IMG/VR virus record: IMGVR_UViG_3300033153_012186
Location: 1-21,452 of that record
Source: a virus
Length of the DNA stretch: 21,452 nt
Strand: one strand, 5' to 3'
Positions 1-7,296 of this stretch are shown one piece after another (the stretch's first letter is position 1; each line of letters starts with the position of its first letter). The notes beneath the pieces are model-generated. The model saw only the letters and a list, made by a program, of their open reading frames with translations, was not told where the DNA came from and did no database searches. Made by a program: the position numbers and the translations under genes.

Positions 1-183
1 GTAATTGCTGTCGTAGTGTTGCAGTTAAAATGGCCTGGGTGAGGGCCGACGCCGAAGCGACGGTGCACCAGGGACTTACAGGCGATGTGTTTTTTTAATC
101 ACCTGATGCCACTGGAGGGACACGTAGCGTGTTTGGGATTATATGTGTAAAACCCCAACCTATATTGCATAAAACGGGGGTGA

Positions 184-209
184 GCGGGATTGGGCGGGAT
201 TGGGCGGGA
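184..209 (+). repeat. GCGGGATTGG tandem repeat, potential G-quadruplex
   Basis: The 10-nt unit GCGGGATTGG occurs 2.6 times head to tail. Read as DNA it gives five GGG tracts separated by ATT or C, which satisfies the standard G-quadruplex pattern (four or more G3 tracts, loops of 1-7 nt). Function unknown. Confidence 0.7.
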
Positions 210-350
210 GAAAGTGGGATTTCGGGGCTGTTAAGGAAGATTTGATGGGTGGGGCTGGGACCATATCAAGCCGTTGCTAAATTGCACAGACGGGGCTCAG
301 GAGGGCCGCTGTTGCGTTGGAAATTGCAATCAGGGTCTTTGGGGCAGTGG

Positions 351-380
351 GCGTTTAATTGCGTTTAACGGGCGTTAAAA
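351..380 (+). repeat. Three 10-bp phased GTTTAA-type repeats
   Basis: Three consecutive 10-nt blocks, GCGTTTAATT, GCGTTTAACG and GGCGTTAAAA, place TTAA at 355, 365 and 375, exactly one helical turn apart. The same TTAA-containing motif recurs in five phased copies at 16800-16847 upstream of the small terminase gene. This suggests a binding site for one protein on one face of the helix; that is inference. Confidence 0.6.
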
Positions 381-596
381 ACCGCGATTTGGGGTGTTCG
401 AATTAGGTAAAATCAGGTTTGGTGAGTCCGCGCCGTTGCGGACATCGGACATGCTTGCGGACATGGTTTTTGGGGCTCACGAGATCAGCGCGCAAAAATA
501 GCGGCCCGAATCCCGGGTTTCTTGTTCCCAGTTTCAGTTCCACTCGTCCTTATTAAGATGTCATATTGTAATCCGGCACACGATTTGCACACCGGT

Positions 597-1382
597 TTAC
601 CATCGTCTTGGCAATGGATAATTTGCTATCACAAGCTCTGATCTATCCTGGGTCTTGGGGCTTTTGACGCGGGAGACGGTATATTTTACCGCCACCTTCA
701 AGCGAGGCAGACCCTTGTACAATTTTCTAATATCCCGATGGTCATTGATGCTTAGCAGAAATTTGCCCTTGATAGATTTCAATGTCTCAGCCAGTTGCTG
801 GTGGTTGGTCCAGGCGAAACCATCTCTGTATCCGCTTGTCTGCCAGTAAGGTGGGTCACAATAAAAGACTGTGTGTGGGCGATCGTAACGGGCGATCAGG
901 TCGGCAAAGTCCAGGTTTTCGATTATGACACCGTCAAGCCTTCTATGACAGCGACGTATAGCGGCGAAGGCGGATCGTTTATAGTGAGCCTTGCCGGTTG
1001 TGCCATAACCGAAGCTGCTGCTCCGTGTTCCACCCCTGCCGCCAAAGGCGGCCTTGAGGATGAACCACGTCCGAGCGGCCTTCTGGATGTCGGTCAGGCC
1101 GGGCTGGGACTTGAAATCATCGAAGTTTTTGCGGCTGTGCGTGATCAGTGAAAGCTGCCTGAGGAATTCGCGACGATGGTGCTGAATCACTCTAAACAAC
1201 GTAACCAGCTCATCATTGACGTCGTTGAGTATCTCGGTTCTGGAGGGGGGCTTGGCAAAAAGCAGATTGGCTGCACCGGCGAACACCTCGACATAGCAGC
1301 GATGATCAGGTAGTAATTGACAAAGCCGGGCGGCCATCTTAGACTTGCCACCCATCCATGGGAAGAAACTATAAGAAGGCAT
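597..1382 (-). CDS. D12-class DNA adenine-N6 methyltransferase (Dam-like)
   Basis: Predicted to methylate adenine N6 in phage or host DNA using S-adenosylmethionine. In the 261-aa form starting at ATG 1382, PWMGGKSK (residues 8-15) is the N-terminal AdoMet-binding motif, VEVFAGAANLLFAK (31-44) is motif I, ND (53-54) follows it, and DPPYW (176-180) is the catalytic motif IV; this order is typical of the D12/Dam family and the length is normal. The frame stays open up to a TTG at 1526, but the extra 48 residues have no family similarity and no ribosome site. ATG 1382 has AAGGAA about 12 nt upstream, so it is preferred. It is the last gene of the late operon and follows a tail gene. Likely jobs are protection from host restriction or epigenetic control; the target site cannot be read from sequence. 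Confidence 0.9.
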   Translation of the reverse strand: MPSYSFFPWMGGKSKMAARLCQLLPDHRCYVEVFAGAANLLFAKPPSRTEILNDVNDELVTLFRVIQHHRREFLRQLSLITHSRKNFDDFKSQPGLTDIQKAARTWFILKAAFGGRGGTRSSSFGYGTTGKAHYKRSAFAAIRRCHRRLDGVIIENLDFADLIARYDRPHTVFYCDPPYWQTSGYRDGFAWTNHQQLAETLKSIKGKFLLSINDHRDIRKLYKGLPRLKVAVKYTVSRVKSPKTQDRSELVIANYPLPRRW

Positions 1383-1524
1383 AGTTGCAGTCCGTTCCTT
1401 CGATGATTTTTGTTTATCAATGGAGTTTGCCGGCGTGTTAAATCCATGCAGTGGCAGCTGCGTGTGAGCAGTTAATTCGATGATCTGCTCGCGTCGGCGA
1501 TCCTTTGTTTTGTTATCATAATCC

Positions 1525-1539
1525 AATTGTCAAAGAGCA
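1525..1539 (-). promoter_or_regulatory. Possible -35 motif copy upstream of the methylase
   Basis: On the minus strand this reads TGCTCTTTGACAATT and contains a consensus TTGACA, between the last tail gene and the methylase. No convincing -10 box lies 16-18 nt downstream. Near-identical motifs lie at 18450-18463 and 20339-20353. Confidence 0.3.
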
Positions 1540-1541
1540 TT

Positions 1542-2018
1542 TTATACCGCGACGTCCAAAGTCAGGACGTCGGTCGTTTTATTGTAGCTGTTTTTGACCA
1601 GGCCAGCGGGTTTGGGCGGGGCGGAATGAACGGTGAGCTCCACCTCGCCGGGCGTGCCGGTGTGCCGGTTACCGCTGGCATCATAGACGGCATAACCGAA
1701 CAGATATGTGCCACACGCGTCGATCTCCACCATCTCGGCAATAACCGCTGTGCCCAGACCAAAGGGATGCAGCCCATAAGGGAGCCGGCCATAACCAGGG
1801 ACGCGGCTGGCCCAGGCCTGGCCAAACGGGTGCTTGCCAAACGGAGCAAGCCCATAGCCGAATATGCCGCCGCCATTGGGGAACAGCTCATGTCTGCGGC
1901 CGCTGATGGGGTTGTCGTAATCCACTTCGCCAGTACCGCCATTACCACAGAGCCTGGCGTAATCGCCACAGCGATACCCACTGGGAACCGCAAACTTGAT
2001 TGTAACTTTAGCCGCCAT
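1542..2018 (-). CDS. Gly/aromatic-rich tail protein with C-terminal fibronectin-III-like domain
   Basis: 158-aa protein, probable tail-tip or adhesion structural protein. The middle is rich in short Gly-aromatic-Pro units (GYGLAPFG, HPFGQA, GYGRLPYG, HPFGLG), which suggests an extended structural segment. The C-terminal third (EIDACGTYLFGYAVYDASGN and following, ending in APPKPAGL) looks like one fibronectin type III domain, common in phage tail proteins. Start is placed at ATG 2018, preceded by AAAGGT; an upstream ATG at 2045 in the same frame has no better ribosome site. It is the last recognisable tail gene, so it is the best candidate in the tail module for a host-contact protein, although it is short for that role. 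Family not identified. Confidence 0.65.
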   Translation of the reverse strand: MAAKVTIKFAVPSGYRCGDYARLCGNGGTGEVDYDNPISGRRHELFPNGGGIFGYGLAPFGKHPFGQAWASRVPGYGRLPYGLHPFGLGTAVIAEMVEIDACGTYLFGYAVYDASGNRHTGTPGEVELTVHSAPPKPAGLVKNSYNKTTDVLTLDVAV

Positions 2019-2037
2019 ACAAAAGACCTTTAACGGG

Positions 2038-2427
2038 TTATACAAGCGCCCTTAAACGGGCGATAAAATCGACAAAAACATAACCCGACGACAAATGATA
2101 TATCTTGCCCTGGCCGTCGGGGACCAATTGAAACTGCTCAAAAAGGACGTTGTAATAAGTATCGTTTCCGAAGGTATAATCTGCGGCGTCGGCGAAATTG
2201 TAAGATTCGATGGCGGCTATGGCAGCGGCCATGTTGGCGCGTGCGGCGGCATAGCTGGCGCCGGAGGCGCGGAGGCGACCGGTGACGATGATCGCATAGC
2301 CGCCGGAGCCGAGGTGCATCGCGGTCAGGCCATGAGAGCCAACGAAGTGGGCGTATTGCCGGATGGGCAGCCGGGGTTGGGGCGAAACCCTAATCTCAGA
2401 GCCAAATATAGTAGTCAGGTCAGGCAT
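2038..2427 (-). CDS. Putative distal tail/baseplate protein
   Basis: 129-aa soluble protein directly after the tape-measure gene, overlapping its end by 8 nt. It starts with a mixed beta-type N-terminus, has an Ala-rich helix in the middle (AAARANMAAAIAAIESYNF), and ends with an aromatic-rich beta segment (YHLSSGYVFVDFIARL). No family can be named from the sequence. The position right after the tape measure is where distal-tail or tail-tip proteins sit in siphoviruses, so that role is inferred from context only. Confidence 0.6.
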   Translation of the reverse strand: MPDLTTIFGSEIRVSPQPRLPIRQYAHFVGSHGLTAMHLGSGGYAIIVTGRLRASGASYAAARANMAAAIAAIESYNFADAADYTFGNDTYYNVLFEQFQLVPDGQGKIYHLSSGYVFVDFIARLRALV

Positions 2428-3973
2428 GGTTTACCCACTCCTCCCCAACTCGCGGGCCGATGTCACTGCTGCCCACGGCAGGATGATTGTGCGTACTGTA
2501 ATCATAGTGGATTGAGACCGGTCCGCCGATTGGCTGGGCTGGTTCGGCCGGGGGCTGTTCTTCCTGTGGGGTTGTGAGTGCGGGAAAATCTTTGAGGTCA
2601 CCAGATGACCATGGGAACATTGTAGTTGGTGAGACACCCATCATCTCCAGGGCACGAACAGCCCCATACCCAATCTTTTTACGAACCGGAGACCACTCCT
2701 GCTTAAAACCTTTAACCTCCACCGCCTTCTCTATTAGCTTCCACCGCAATGCTTCGGTGTCCTGGCCTTTCAGGTTCTCGCTCATGACATTCAATTGCTG
2801 GAAGTGGTCATACAACCGAGCCATTTCATCCTGGCCAAGCAATTCCTCGATGCCTGTACGGGCCAGGTCGATGTCGCCGCGATTTACGGCTACAACTCTT
2901 GAGACGGTCCGCATCATCGCTGCAGGGTCCTTAAGCATGTCAAGCAGGAGCGATGATCCCTCGCGGCCTGCAAGCTGCTCGGCCTGGCCAAGGCCAAACT
3001 TACCCGACTTCCGTGCTGCTGAAAGCAAGCCCATCTTCTGAAAGAACGGCATCTTCGGATCGATGCCAAGGCCTTCGATTATCTTGGCGGATTCCGGCGT
3101 GCCTTTGCCCTGCAGCCCCAAAAACAGGGCCTGGAGTCCCGTTGTCGCGACTGCCGCATTTGAGGTTTGTGTGGTCGCATACGCCCAAAGACCTGCGGCC
3201 TCTGGGCCGGTCAGATCGCCGGCCATCCCGGTAGGAAGGAATCTGGGCATATAGCTTGCCACGTCGGCCCCACCGCCACCGGCCTCTGTGATTGTCTGCT
3301 TGAGTATGTTCTGGATTCGGTTTGCGTCGGTCTGGCCTGTTTTTTTTGCATAAAGCGTAAACATATCGACGAGGGTATCAAGGGGCATCTCCGGGTCGGT
3401 GCGGCCAAGCTCCAGTGCCTCTTGCAAGATAGACTTGCGCGTCTGGGGACTGAGGGCTCCGGACTTACTTCGCAGATTATACCAGGCATCGGCGACTTCC
3501 TCGAAGGGTCGCCGCCCGAACTCGGCGTAGGCCTCTACTTCTTTACGGACATCAGGCTTTTCCTTGAAAAGATCGCCAAGGTGCTGTAAGCGAAGTAGTT
3601 TCTCTGCCTGGCGTATGGCGGCTTCGGCGTTTTTGTCAATCTCCTCCGTGTTCGCCCGAAAAGCCGCCGTTACCACACGAACAGCAGTGGCAATCGCGAC
3701 TAGTTTAATTAACAATTTACTAAAGGCAGAGGCTAACATGCCCGCTTTACCGCCGGTCCGTTTAGCGGCGTTGCCGAGGCCGTCAACATCGCCGGCGGCT
3801 CTGCCGGCGGCTCGGCCTGTCTTATCAATTCCCTTCGAGCCGCTATCGGCCTTGCGGCCGGCTTCGGCGGTCTTATCGCCGACAGACTTTGCGCTTTTAG
3901 ACAGGCCGTCGAGCTTCCGTTTGGCCTGCTCGTCGCCTTGGGCTTCAATGTGTATATCAATGTCTTTTGCCAT
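2420..3973 (-). CDS. Tail tape measure protein
   Basis: 517-aa protein that should set tail length and be ejected with the DNA. The N-terminal 75 residues are Lys/Ala/Gly-rich and helical, with repeated GRAAGRAAG and KRTGGK segments. A hydrophobic stretch at residues 79-105 (MLASAFSKLLIKLVAIATAV) may be membrane-active. A long, mostly helical body follows, and a Pro/Gln-rich linker precedes the C-terminus. This architecture and the position after the tail-tube gene fit TP901-type tape measures. At 517 aa it is short for the family, implying a short tail. Only 12 nt separate it from the tube gene, so no tail-assembly chaperone pair lies between them, which is unusual for a siphovirus. Confidence 0.8.
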   Translation of the reverse strand: MAKDIDIHIEAQGDEQAKRKLDGLSKSAKSVGDKTAEAGRKADSGSKGIDKTGRAAGRAAGDVDGLGNAAKRTGGKAGMLASAFSKLLIKLVAIATAVRVVTAAFRANTEEIDKNAEAAIRQAEKLLRLQHLGDLFKEKPDVRKEVEAYAEFGRRPFEEVADAWYNLRSKSGALSPQTRKSILQEALELGRTDPEMPLDTLVDMFTLYAKKTGQTDANRIQNILKQTITEAGGGGADVASYMPRFLPTGMAGDLTGPEAAGLWAYATTQTSNAAVATTGLQALFLGLQGKGTPESAKIIEGLGIDPKMPFFQKMGLLSAARKSGKFGLGQAEQLAGREGSSLLLDMLKDPAAMMRTVSRVVAVNRGDIDLARTGIEELLGQDEMARLYDHFQQLNVMSENLKGQDTEALRWKLIEKAVEVKGFKQEWSPVRKKIGYGAVRALEMMGVSPTTMFPWSSGDLKDFPALTTPQEEQPPAEPAQPIGGPVSIHYDYSTHNHPAVGSSDIGPRVGEEWVNHA

Positions 3974-3985
3974 ACCTGCTCTCCG

Positions 3986-4927
3986 TTATGCGATCGTTAT
4001 AATCTTGTTTGCGCCTGCGAGAGTCAGTTGCGCCTCCATATCAAAGTTGGCAACATCGAAGGCGGCGGTATAGTCGGTGTACTCCTTGCCGGAGCCGGCG
4101 TTTGGGCGGATGGAGCCGAAGTCAACGCCATTGATAGTTATCACTTTGTCGGCCCCGCCGAAGCCCTGGGCGACGGTGATGACGAGCTGCTCGTTGGTCG
4201 TATTCAACAGCAGGTCCTGACACTTGATCCGCGCCGACACAGCGCCTATCTCGGCGTCCTGGAAGGTGATTGAGCCGGAGGCATTTAGCCCGTCGAGCTT
4301 GGCGTCAACGGCGGTATAGCCAACGTCGCTGTCATTACAGGCCTTTGCCAGAGGCAGGACAATGCCAAAGTCAAAGGCGGTGACGTGGTAGATGTCGATG
4401 TCGTCCGCAGGGTCTGCGGCGGCAGTGTCCTTAAACGCCGTGCTCTTGACACGGTAGCCGCCGCGAGCGGCGGGAATATACGTCGGGGCCGCCTGATCGT
4501 CGGTCTGGGTCCACATATCGGCGACGCCCTTGGTTTCGTCGGCGGCCATGCACTCGAACGCTGCGCGGACGGTCATGTAGCCCTTTTGCGACAGGGACAG
4601 CCGGACATCATAGATGACGGGGTTGGTGATTGTGTGTTTGATGTACTCTTTGTCTTCCTCAACACTGCCGCCCTTGTGCTCATAAAAAATATACGTATCG
4701 GCGGCGCCGGTCAACAGGTCAATTATTTTAGACCAATCCTGGCTGACAATCTCGCCGCGTACATACTGTATCTCCTTATCTTTTACAGCGACCTGCAGGC
4801 CGTCGGGCGATGAACGCAGGATGTTGTCGAAGCCCGAGTCAATAACGGCGGTCATCAGCCCACCGTCATTGACGCCGTTGATTACTACTGCCTGTGGCGA
4901 ATAGACTCTTTTGTTTACTGTTGCCAT
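3986..4927 (-). CDS. Probable major tail (tube) protein
   Basis: 313-aa beta-rich acidic protein between the tail-terminator-like gene and the tape measure, the normal place of the tube protein. The N-terminal half (YSPQAVVINGV, then alternating strands through IYDVRLSLSQKGYMTVRAAF) resembles tube-type beta sandwiches. The C-terminal quarter (residues about 220-313) is a second beta-rich block ending LTLAGANKIITI and may be an added Ig-like domain; the length exceeds that of many tube proteins. Start ATG 4927 with AGAGGGT upstream. Assignment rests on position, size and composition rather than a decisive motif. Confidence 0.65.
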   Translation of the reverse strand: MATVNKRVYSPQAVVINGVNDGGLMTAVIDSGFDNILRSSPDGLQVAVKDKEIQYVRGEIVSQDWSKIIDLLTGAADTYIFYEHKGGSVEEDKEYIKHTITNPVIYDVRLSLSQKGYMTVRAAFECMAADETKGVADMWTQTDDQAAPTYIPAARGGYRVKSTAFKDTAAADPADDIDIYHVTAFDFGIVLPLAKACNDSDVGYTAVDAKLDGLNASGSITFQDAEIGAVSARIKCQDLLLNTTNEQLVITVAQGFGGADKVITINGVDFGSIRPNAGSGKEYTDYTAAFDVANFDMEAQLTLAGANKIITIA

Positions 4928-4941
4928 GATTTTACCCTCTT

Positions 4942-5415
4942 TTAATCTGTCATTAAATTAACGTTAAAGTTTAGTTGAACGGCGCTTATTTTCGCGGCAT
5001 CGACGACTTTTGTTGTGCCAACGTATCTGATGTTGTCGCACGTCAATCCATTGCCGGGATGCTTCCGGTCCAGGGCGGCGATAACCAACTCTTCCAGCAT
5101 GTTCGTGCCGAGTGAATCCGCATCTCCACAACGGGCGACGCCAGCCTGTAATGAGACCTGGCCAACCATCACAGCGTACTCCAGGACGCGGCGAAGGTCA
5201 CCATCGCCTTCGCGTCCCGCATAGTCGGGTATGTAGCCGACAAAAGCGAACGGGGCGTATCGGGTGAACGACTCGGCGCCGGCATTGACAGCGGATACCT
5301 GACCGGTCCAGATGGCGGCGGTCCGGAAGACAGACGCGTCGTTATACGACAGGGCCGCGAGTACATCGGCTATGTATTGCTCGATTTGTGATGCTACCGA
5401 TCCATCGTTTGCCAC
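4942..5415 (-). CDS. Tail terminator-like protein (Mu gp37/DUF1834-like)
   Basis: 157-aa protein expected to cap the tail tube and join it to the head. It opens with an amphipathic helix (VASQIEQYIADVLAALSY) followed by alternating beta strands and a central loop (YIPDYAGREGDGDLRR), the pattern of small tail-terminator proteins. It sits between the gp10-like connector and the tube protein, exactly where terminators are found in HK97- and Mu-like phages. Two nucleotides separate it from the upstream gene's end. Family name is inferred from fold pattern and position. Confidence 0.55.
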   Translation of the reverse strand: MANDGSVASQIEQYIADVLAALSYNDASVFRTAAIWTGQVSAVNAGAESFTRYAPFAFVGYIPDYAGREGDGDLRRVLEYAVMVGQVSLQAGVARCGDADSLGTNMLEELVIAALDRKHPGNGLTCDNIRYVGTTKVVDAAKISAVQLNFNVNLMTD

Positions 5416-5417
5416 AG

Positions 5418-6008
5418 TCAGTCTCCTATAGCCCCGTCAACCCGCCGCTGGATCGCGGCGGTCATACTGTCGGTTGATTCCATAACACCATCGGCCAGTG
5501 CGCTGCTGCCCTGGACGAGTACTTCTTTGACCAGGGTAAACAGCGGGCGGAACCTGCCACGTTTTCCCTGCTTGCGGCCAAAAAGCAATCGGCCTTTTGT
5601 CTTAACGAAAAAACCATCATCGACCTGCCTCGGCGATGAAAAACGCGCAACGCCCGACGGGGTGAGGTTTTCGCCGACGGGAATACACAGGAATTTCGCG
5701 TTACGCGGGCGGATTGTCATTTGCTCATCGCCGAGAATCCATTTGTACTTATCAACGGCAGAGCCGGGCCGGACGCCGACGACACCGGCCATAGGCCCTT
5801 CCATCCAGCCGTCAACGGCCTTGGCCAGGTTGCCTGTGCGTCTCTTAAGCGCCTGATTGGTCAGGTAATTTTCCGAGACGTTGTTGGCGGCGATGCCGAC
5901 GGCATCGGACAGTCCCTGCGAGACGGCGGCGCAGATCGCCAGGCCCATCGAGCCAAGCTGCTCGACAGTTCGATCATAACCGGGGCCCATCTGGATCAGG
6001 AGCTTCAC
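5418..6008 (-). CDS. HK97 gp10-like tail-completion/head-tail joining protein
   Basis: 196-aa protein. The start is GTG at 6008, with a strong AGGAGG eight nt upstream; it overlaps the preceding connector gene's stop (GTGA). A long Ala-rich helix (residues about 22-48) is followed by basic beta segments (LLFGRKQGKRGRF) and a C-terminal helix, similar to gp10-type proteins. Larger than the usual 110-150 aa because of an insertion between the helices. Located directly after the gp6-like connector, as in HK97-like phages. Confidence 0.6.
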   Translation of the reverse strand: MKLLIQMGPGYDRTVEQLGSMGLAICAAVSQGLSDAVGIAANNVSENYLTNQALKRRTGNLAKAVDGWMEGPMAGVVGVRPGSAVDKYKWILGDEQMTIRPRNAKFLCIPVGENLTPSGVARFSSPRQVDDGFFVKTKGRLLFGRKQGKRGRFRPLFTLVKEVLVQGSSALADGVMESTDSMTAAIQRRVDGAIGD

Positions 6009-6640
6009 AGGGTTGTCCTCCTGTATTTTTTAAGCGTTGCCTTGACCAACGGCAACAGGTCGATCTTTTCATTTTTTTGCATCGCGCTGCCGTCGAATGT
6101 GACGGAGGACAGGCCGATGTCGTCTTTGCGCTTATAGACCAGGCACACCTGTTGGATGGCTGCCTCGCGAAGATCGTCGGGCAATTGATGTTCGCCGTCG
6201 CCTGGCGTCACACCGGCGGCGCAGTAACCGCCGCGATAGATGATCTGGACGCTGTCGGGGAATTGACTCCACGCCACATACATACGCATGATAACGCCGT
6301 TGTTGCCATCGTTAAGGATGCGGTAGTCGGTGTTGGCAGTCATAGCGGTGGCGGAGGCGAAGTTGTAACTGTATGACTCTTTGAGCGTAGCAATCGCGAT
6401 CAGCGGGTAACGCCTAACCTGCAAGTAATCACCGACACCGGAGTAGTATTCGGTGACGTCCTGTGCCGGAGCGATCAGCGGGCGGTCACAGTATGTCTCA
6501 AACATTGAGGTCACACCAGAGATGACGTCGCCGATTATGTCGTCGGAGTCCGTATTGACTATGCCGAGCCTGGCCTTGATGTCATCCAGCGTGCAGAGCC
6601 ACGCGGTTGAGCCGGATTGAGGTGTACCCGTGATTGCCAT
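6005..6640 (-). CDS. Head-tail connector protein (HK97 gp6/Phage_connect-like)
   Basis: 211-aa adaptor expected to form a ring under the portal. The N-terminus LDDIKARLGI, the acidic pair before a helix (DSDDIIGDVISGVTSMFETYCDRPL), and the later beta block and LPDDLREAAIQQVCLVYKRK helix are characteristic of gp6-like connectors. Start ATG 6640 overlaps the stop of the upstream gene (TAATG), indicating translational coupling. The next gene overlaps its stop. Confidence 0.8.
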   Translation of the reverse strand: MAITGTPQSGSTAWLCTLDDIKARLGIVNTDSDDIIGDVISGVTSMFETYCDRPLIAPAQDVTEYYSGVGDYLQVRRYPLIAIATLKESYSYNFASATAMTANTDYRILNDGNNGVIMRMYVAWSQFPDSVQIIYRGGYCAAGVTPGDGEHQLPDDLREAAIQQVCLVYKRKDDIGLSSVTFDGSAMQKNEKIDLLPLVKATLKKYRRTTL

Positions 6641-7296
6641 TATTCTACCGTGACCTCCATTGTATCGGGGCCGTAATAGCCCTGTTTACAGTAATAAAGT
6701 GTGTAGGTTGCCGGGTCGAGGTGCATCGAGTTTACCCAGCGGCCATCGACATCAGTGTGAGTCGTCGCCTTGACGAAGGCCGAACCATAATTGCCGGCGT
6801 CATAATCGCTCTTGAGGTACGCGATGATGACGGCGTTATCGATACCGACGCCGCCGGCGGTCTTATAGGCCAGGGCATCGGTGCCGCCGTAATCATGATC
6901 GACGATAACAGAGCCTATGCCGGCCGGGGCGTCGACGAGCTGCACATCGATCGTGGCGGTTAAAACCGCCGGGGCGGCACTACCGTCTTCAATTATTATC
7001 GACACGGCAGTTGCTCCATCCGCGAATACCGCGTCCGGCAGATCAACACGATAATATCCGTGTCCAATCTCGATGGCCTTGTTGTCCGCATGATCATCTG
7101 TCAGGGCGGTTAACGCGGTCAGATCAACTTTGCCGCTTATGGTTACATCCGCATCGTTCTCGACACGAATGTAGTATAAGTCCAGGTCTGTTATGGTAAC
7201 GCCAGTTTCCAAATCTCCAGTAGTGTTGCTGCGCAGCTTTATTGGCAGAGACACATCCATCGACGACTTCTGTATTTGCAATACGCCCTGGTTCAT
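6640..7296 (-). CDS. Ig-like beta-sandwich structural protein
   Basis: 218-aa acidic beta-rich protein, probably virion-associated. The N-terminal half (SLPIKLRSNTTGDLETGVTI, then a strand-rich block ending ATIDVQLVDAP) looks like one Ig-like domain. The C-terminal part (IIAYLKSDYDAGNYGSAFVK through ATYTLYYCKQGYYGPDTMEV) resembles a carboxypeptidase-regulatory/CnaB-type sandwich, in which extracellular proteins carry surface modules. It overlaps its neighbours by ATGA and TAATG junctions. Such domains decorate heads or tails of phages; which structure it binds is not evident. Confidence 0.6.
   Translation of the reverse strand: MNQGVLQIQKSSMDVSLPIKLRSNTTGDLETGVTITDLDLYYIRVENDADVTISGKVDLTALTALTDDHADNKAIEIGHGYYRVDLPDAVFADGATAVSIIIEDGSAAPAVLTATIDVQLVDAPAGIGSVIVDHDYGGTDALAYKTAGGVGIDNAVIIAYLKSDYDAGNYGSAFVKATTHTDVDGRWVNSMHLDPATYTLYYCKQGYYGPDTMEVTVE

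Larger units (their letters stand above)
1..596. other. Gene-free left end, repeat-bearing
   Basis: No convincing coding region on either strand. The stretch lies downstream of the last late gene (methylase, stop at 597). It holds a G-rich direct repeat (184-209), a three-copy phased TTAA repeat (351-380), and a GTCCGC/GCGGAC hairpin (426-443) followed by repeats of GCGGACAT (438-445, 457-464) and CGGACAT (446-452). It could be the phage end, the phage-host junction, or spacer DNA. No T-run terminator for the methylase gene is visible. Confidence 0.6.

Noticed and set aside
1383-1526. N-terminal extension of the methylase to TTG 1526
   Set aside because: No ribosome site at the TTG, and the added 48 residues lie outside the family's domain; ATG 1382 gives the expected length and start.
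3974-3985. Programmed-frameshift tail chaperone genes between tube and tape measure
   Set aside because: Only 12 nt separate the two genes, so no room for such a pair.
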